Shown here in pieces: positions 17,919 to 20,055 of a DNA stretch of 20,055 nt (position 1 is its first letter; each line of letters opens with the position of its first letter). Source of the DNA: Acanthamoeba sp. SK_2022b (lineage: Eukaryota > Discosea > Longamoebia > Acanthamoebidae). Under the pieces are notes generated by a model. The model ran no database searches. It was given only the letters and a program-made list of their open reading frames with translations, and was not told where the DNA came from. Where the stretch lies: NCBI GenBank assembly GCA_027943245.1, contig JANDJZ010000041.1, positions 1 through 20,055 of the forward strand, given 5' to 3'. The translations under genes and the position numbers were made by a program.

Positions 17919-18235
17919 GCAGAGGGGGGGGGGAGAGGAGAGGGAGAGGAGATGGAATGGAATGACAAAACTGTGGCTGCTGGCCTATAGATTTACCATT
18001 TGCGTTGCCCCCCCCCCCCACACTTGAGGTGCAGCACGAATGGGGGAGGAGAAGCCTTTCGCTGCGTGACATCGCTCTGACGTCCTCGCTCGCTCGGGGG
18101 TCCCTCCTCCTCCTCCTCCTCCTCCTCTTGCTCGGCTCATACGCCCGCGTAGTGCGACTCCAAGCTCTCATCTGCTCCCGTGTTCCGTTTTTCCTCCCTC
18201 GTTAGCCGCCGTGCCAGTGTATGCGTGTGTGTGTG

Positions 18236-18314
<79 letters not shown>

Positions 18315-18326
18315 CGTGTGGTGTAG
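17919..18326 (+). other. Region between the kinase-like gene and the RED fragment
   Basis: Contains C and G homopolymer runs, a CCT-rich stretch (18102-18127) and the long (GT)n array. The only possible 5' exon for the RED gene that I can find is 18040-18065, an eight-codon piece starting ATGGGGGAGG and joining in phase to 18327. The rest of RED is not here. Confidence 0.55.
18225..18313 (+). repeat. (GT)n microsatellite, the longest in the window
   Basis: About 85 bp of nearly pure GT, ending about 14 bp before the acceptor of the RED-like exon. It forms a TG-rich tract where a polypyrimidine tract would be expected, and it is a likely place for assembly errors. Confidence 0.95.
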
Positions 18327-18736
18327 GGCGTACGAGTCCTCGTTCACGACGGCCGTGGTGGAGGAGGGCGACAGCGACGATGATGATCTCTCGAAGATGG
18401 ACATGGGCACCAAGGCACGCAAGCGCATCAAGCCGTGGCACTTTGAGAGCGACGCGGCCTGGAACAAGTTCAACGACACCCTCGAGGCCACTCCCAAGTA
18501 TTCTCCGCCTCCCTCCTCCGTCCATTACCCAACTCTGCAAGCGATCGCACCACTGATCCGTCGTCTGCGGCGATTGTCCGTGTGCCAGGGCGGCGTACCA
18601 GTTCGGCGTCAAGATGGGCGACGGCCGCAAGAAAGATCTCAAGAAGAACACCAAGAAGAGCAAGGAGGCCAAGATCAACCAGGAGCTGCAGAAGATCAAT
18701 AACCTCATCAACAAGCGCAAGCCGGGCGGCCAGTGA
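18327..18736 (+). CDS. RED/IK spliceosomal protein, C-terminal part only
   Basis: Two exons, 18327-18497 and 18589-18736, join as TPK-AAYQFGVKMGDGRK and give about 105 residues ending in a basic tail (INNLINKRKPGGQ). The acidic EEGDSDDDDLSKMDMGTKAR, then RIKPWHFESDAAWNKFND, then AAYQFGVKMGDGRKKD, is the C-terminal domain of the RED (IK cytokine) family. RED is a component of the activated spliceosome, partner of SMU1, and acts in the nucleus. Whole RED proteins are around 550 residues with a large N-terminal domain, which is absent here; only 408 bp separate this exon from the previous gene. Either this is a stand-alone C-terminal protein starting at 18040, or the upstream part was lost in the genome or in assembly at the (GT)n array. 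Confidence 0.8.
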
Positions 18737-18822
18737 TCCAGCCGGCGAGACGTGATTGCGCAATGCAACTGTGTATGTGTCGTGTACAGGGCGAAGAGTC
18801 GGGAGGGAGCGTGTGTGGTTCG

Positions 18823-19441
18823 CTATTTCTCTTTGAAGGCTTCAAGGTCAATGGCCATTTGATCCCTCTCCTGCATCTGCTGCTTGCGCCGATCGCGCAT
18901 TGACACCTCCACCAACTTCCGCTTGACTTCGTATTGCACCTGGTGGGCCACGCGGCGTGGTTGTGGGGCGTCAAACTAGCGAGAGGGTACAAACGGGAAA
19001 GAGCAAGAGGCGTGCAAGCGCACCTGGTCGTAAGCATCTTGAGCGGCTTTGGTGAGCAGCTTGCTCAGTTGGGCGGCATCTCCCGCCAAGATAGGATCAA
19101 TTTGGGTCTTGATCACTTCGGTGCCTAATAATATCGTTGCAACTGGGTTAAGCTTGGCCCAAGCACAAAGGGAACCAGTTGAGGTGGGAAAGGAGGAGAG
19201 AGGCACCTCCGCCGCGAGCAGTAACCTCGACAATGCCGCCCGATTTGCTGAGAGAGGTGCCCACCACCTCGATTTCCTGGAGGTGATCAAACATGCCGCT
19301 GCCGAGTTGCTGACCTTGGTCCCCCGTTGACAAGCCACGCCGCAGCACGCCACCCGTGAGGCTCGCTGTGCCCTTTGAGAGCACATATCTAGAGAAGGAC
19401 ACGGTGCGGTTCATCATCTGATTATTGTAGGCCGCTATCAT
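18823..19441 (-). CDS. YbaB/EbfC-like nucleoid-associated protein, probably mitochondrial
   Basis: Exons on the minus strand: 19441-19207, 19124-19024 and 18939-18823, 150 residues. The first 40 residues (MMNRTVSFSRYVLSKGT, VLRRGLSTG) are basic, Ser/Thr/Arg-rich and without acids until GDQG, as in a mitochondrial presequence. The core matches the YbaB/EbfC pattern: EIEVVGTSLSKSGGIVEVTA (bacterial VEGSAGGGLVKVT), TEVIKTQIDP (family V-x-x-V-x-IDP) and LSKLLTKAAQDAYDQVQYEV (family LEDLVVAAFNDA). A basic, Gln-rich helix ends the protein. Bacterial YbaB forms dimers that bind DNA. A role on mitochondrial DNA is an inference. An alternative acceptor (exon start 18975) would add 12 residues in frame. 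The start could be Met1, Met9 or Met10. Confidence 0.75.
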
Positions 19442-19626
19442 TTCTTTGTTCTTTTCACGGGTAAACGTGGAACGGGAAATTGGGTTCTCCCGTAGGACCA
19501 AAAAACAACAACAAACAACCATCACTACAACAACGAATTGACATCAGCAGTGGCCGGGCCGGAGGCACAAGACATCTGGGCGCGTGTACGTGGCCACGGT
19601 TGGCTGCAGCCTAAACGAAAGAAAAG
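19442..19626. promoter_or_regulatory. Divergent promoter region between the YbaB-like and ABCD-like genes
   Basis: 185 bp between opposite ATGs, with a CAACAACAA-rich patch near 19505-19532. No recognised element. Confidence 0.5.
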
Positions 19627-20055
19627 ATGGAGAAGGCCAACCTCACAAATCTGATGAAGAAATTGGGACAGCGAGTCAGGCATTGCTACCCGCCATTTCT
19701 ATCGCTCAAGACCTACCCCGTCATAGGGCCTCTTCTCTTTGAATCTCTTCGAACTCTATGGAGCCGCAAGGAGCAGGCGACGGCCATCTCGGTCGTGACA
19801 ATTAGCGCCATCTACTTGTGGAAGAAATGGAAGGCTGTGCTGATAGGAGAGAAAGCCAAACGATCATCTTCAAAATCACTGCAGCGAGGGAAGGGACTTG
19901 CTGCCGATGGCACTCGCACCTCCATTGCCATGGTCGATGCCACTTTCCTTCGGCGGCTCTGGCACCTCCTCAAGATCCTCTATCCCTCGCTGCATTCGAA
20001 CGAGTCCCTCGTCACATCTCTCCTCACTCTTCTCCTTCTCGCCCGCACTCTGCTG
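19627..20055 (+). CDS. Peroxisomal ABC half-transporter (ABCD family), N-terminal part
   Basis: A single open frame from ATG 19627 runs 143 codons without stop to the window edge, so it is partial. Residues 1-60 include a basic, amphipathic start and a hydrophobic stretch (AISVVTISAIYLW), then a Lys/Ser-rich linker. The stretch VDATFLRRLWHLLKILYPSL, followed by LVTSLLTLLLLARTLL, matches the beginning of the ABCD membrane domain (family pattern N-x-x-F-L-x-x-L-x-x-L-L-x-I-x-x-P, then L-x-x-R-T-x-L-S). ABCD proteins carry long-chain fatty acyl-CoA into peroxisomes as dimers, with the nucleotide-binding domain at the C-terminus, outside this window. Confidence 0.83.
   Translation, partial: MEKANLTNLMKKLGQRVRHCYPPFLSLKTYPVIGPLLFESLRTLWSRKEQATAISVVTISAIYLWKKWKAVLIGEKAKRSSSKSLQRGKGLAADGTRTSIAMVDATFLRRLWHLLKILYPSLHSNESLVTSLLTLLLLARTLL

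Noticed and set aside
1..20055. CRISPR arrays, insertion sequences, bacterial operons, rRNA or tRNA genes
   Set aside because: The tandem repeats are simple microsatellites without spacers. I recognised no transposase, reverse transcriptase, rRNA or tRNA.

Overview
The window is protist nuclear DNA. It is GC-rich and gene-dense, with many short GT-AG introns, genes on both strands, short intergenic spaces, and microsatellites and G/C homopolymer runs that lie mostly in introns. Gene content (Zn2Cys6-PAS regulator, LRR-DUSP phosphatase, START protein, intron-rich NHE exchanger) and splice style fit an amoebozoan, most likely Acanthamoeba. The species is inferred; no marker gene proves it. The gene models were spliced by hand from reading frame, phase continuity and family similarity.

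Layout: (1) 1-3133 +, C-terminal part of a membrane-anchored protein resembling plant proteins of unknown function. (2) 3770-4507 -, selenoprotein S with an in-frame UGA and a SECIS hairpin in its 3' UTR at 3396-3460. (3) 4699-6193 +, START lipid-binding protein, divergent from selenoprotein S across a 191-bp promoter that holds a TGACGTCA palindrome. (4) 6723-7383 +, calmodulin-like protein of 149 residues. (5) 7660-9995 -, LRR plus dual-specificity phosphatase. (6) 10389-12246 -, Zn2Cys6-PAS transcription factor. (7) 12569-15159 -, Na+/H+ exchanger. (8) 15447-16423 +, CAP-like protein. (9) 16650-17918 +, membrane-anchored relative of adenylate kinases with a broken P-loop. (10) 18327-18736 +, C-terminal part of the splicing factor RED/IK. 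(11) 18823-19441 -, mitochondrial YbaB/EbfC-like protein. (12) 19627-20055 +, start of a peroxisomal ABCD-type half transporter that runs off the window.

The strongest discovery is the selenoprotein S gene. Standard gene callers would read its UGA as a stop. Read as selenocysteine, it gives a Gly-Gly-Sec-Gly-stop ending, the same as vertebrate selenoprotein S. About 325 nt downstream on the same strand is a hairpin with the AUGA / AAA / GA core of a SECIS element.

The genes do not form an operon-like pathway. Neighbours are linked only by shared divergent promoters (selenoprotein S/START, NHE/CAP, YbaB/ABCD) and by convergent 3' ends.
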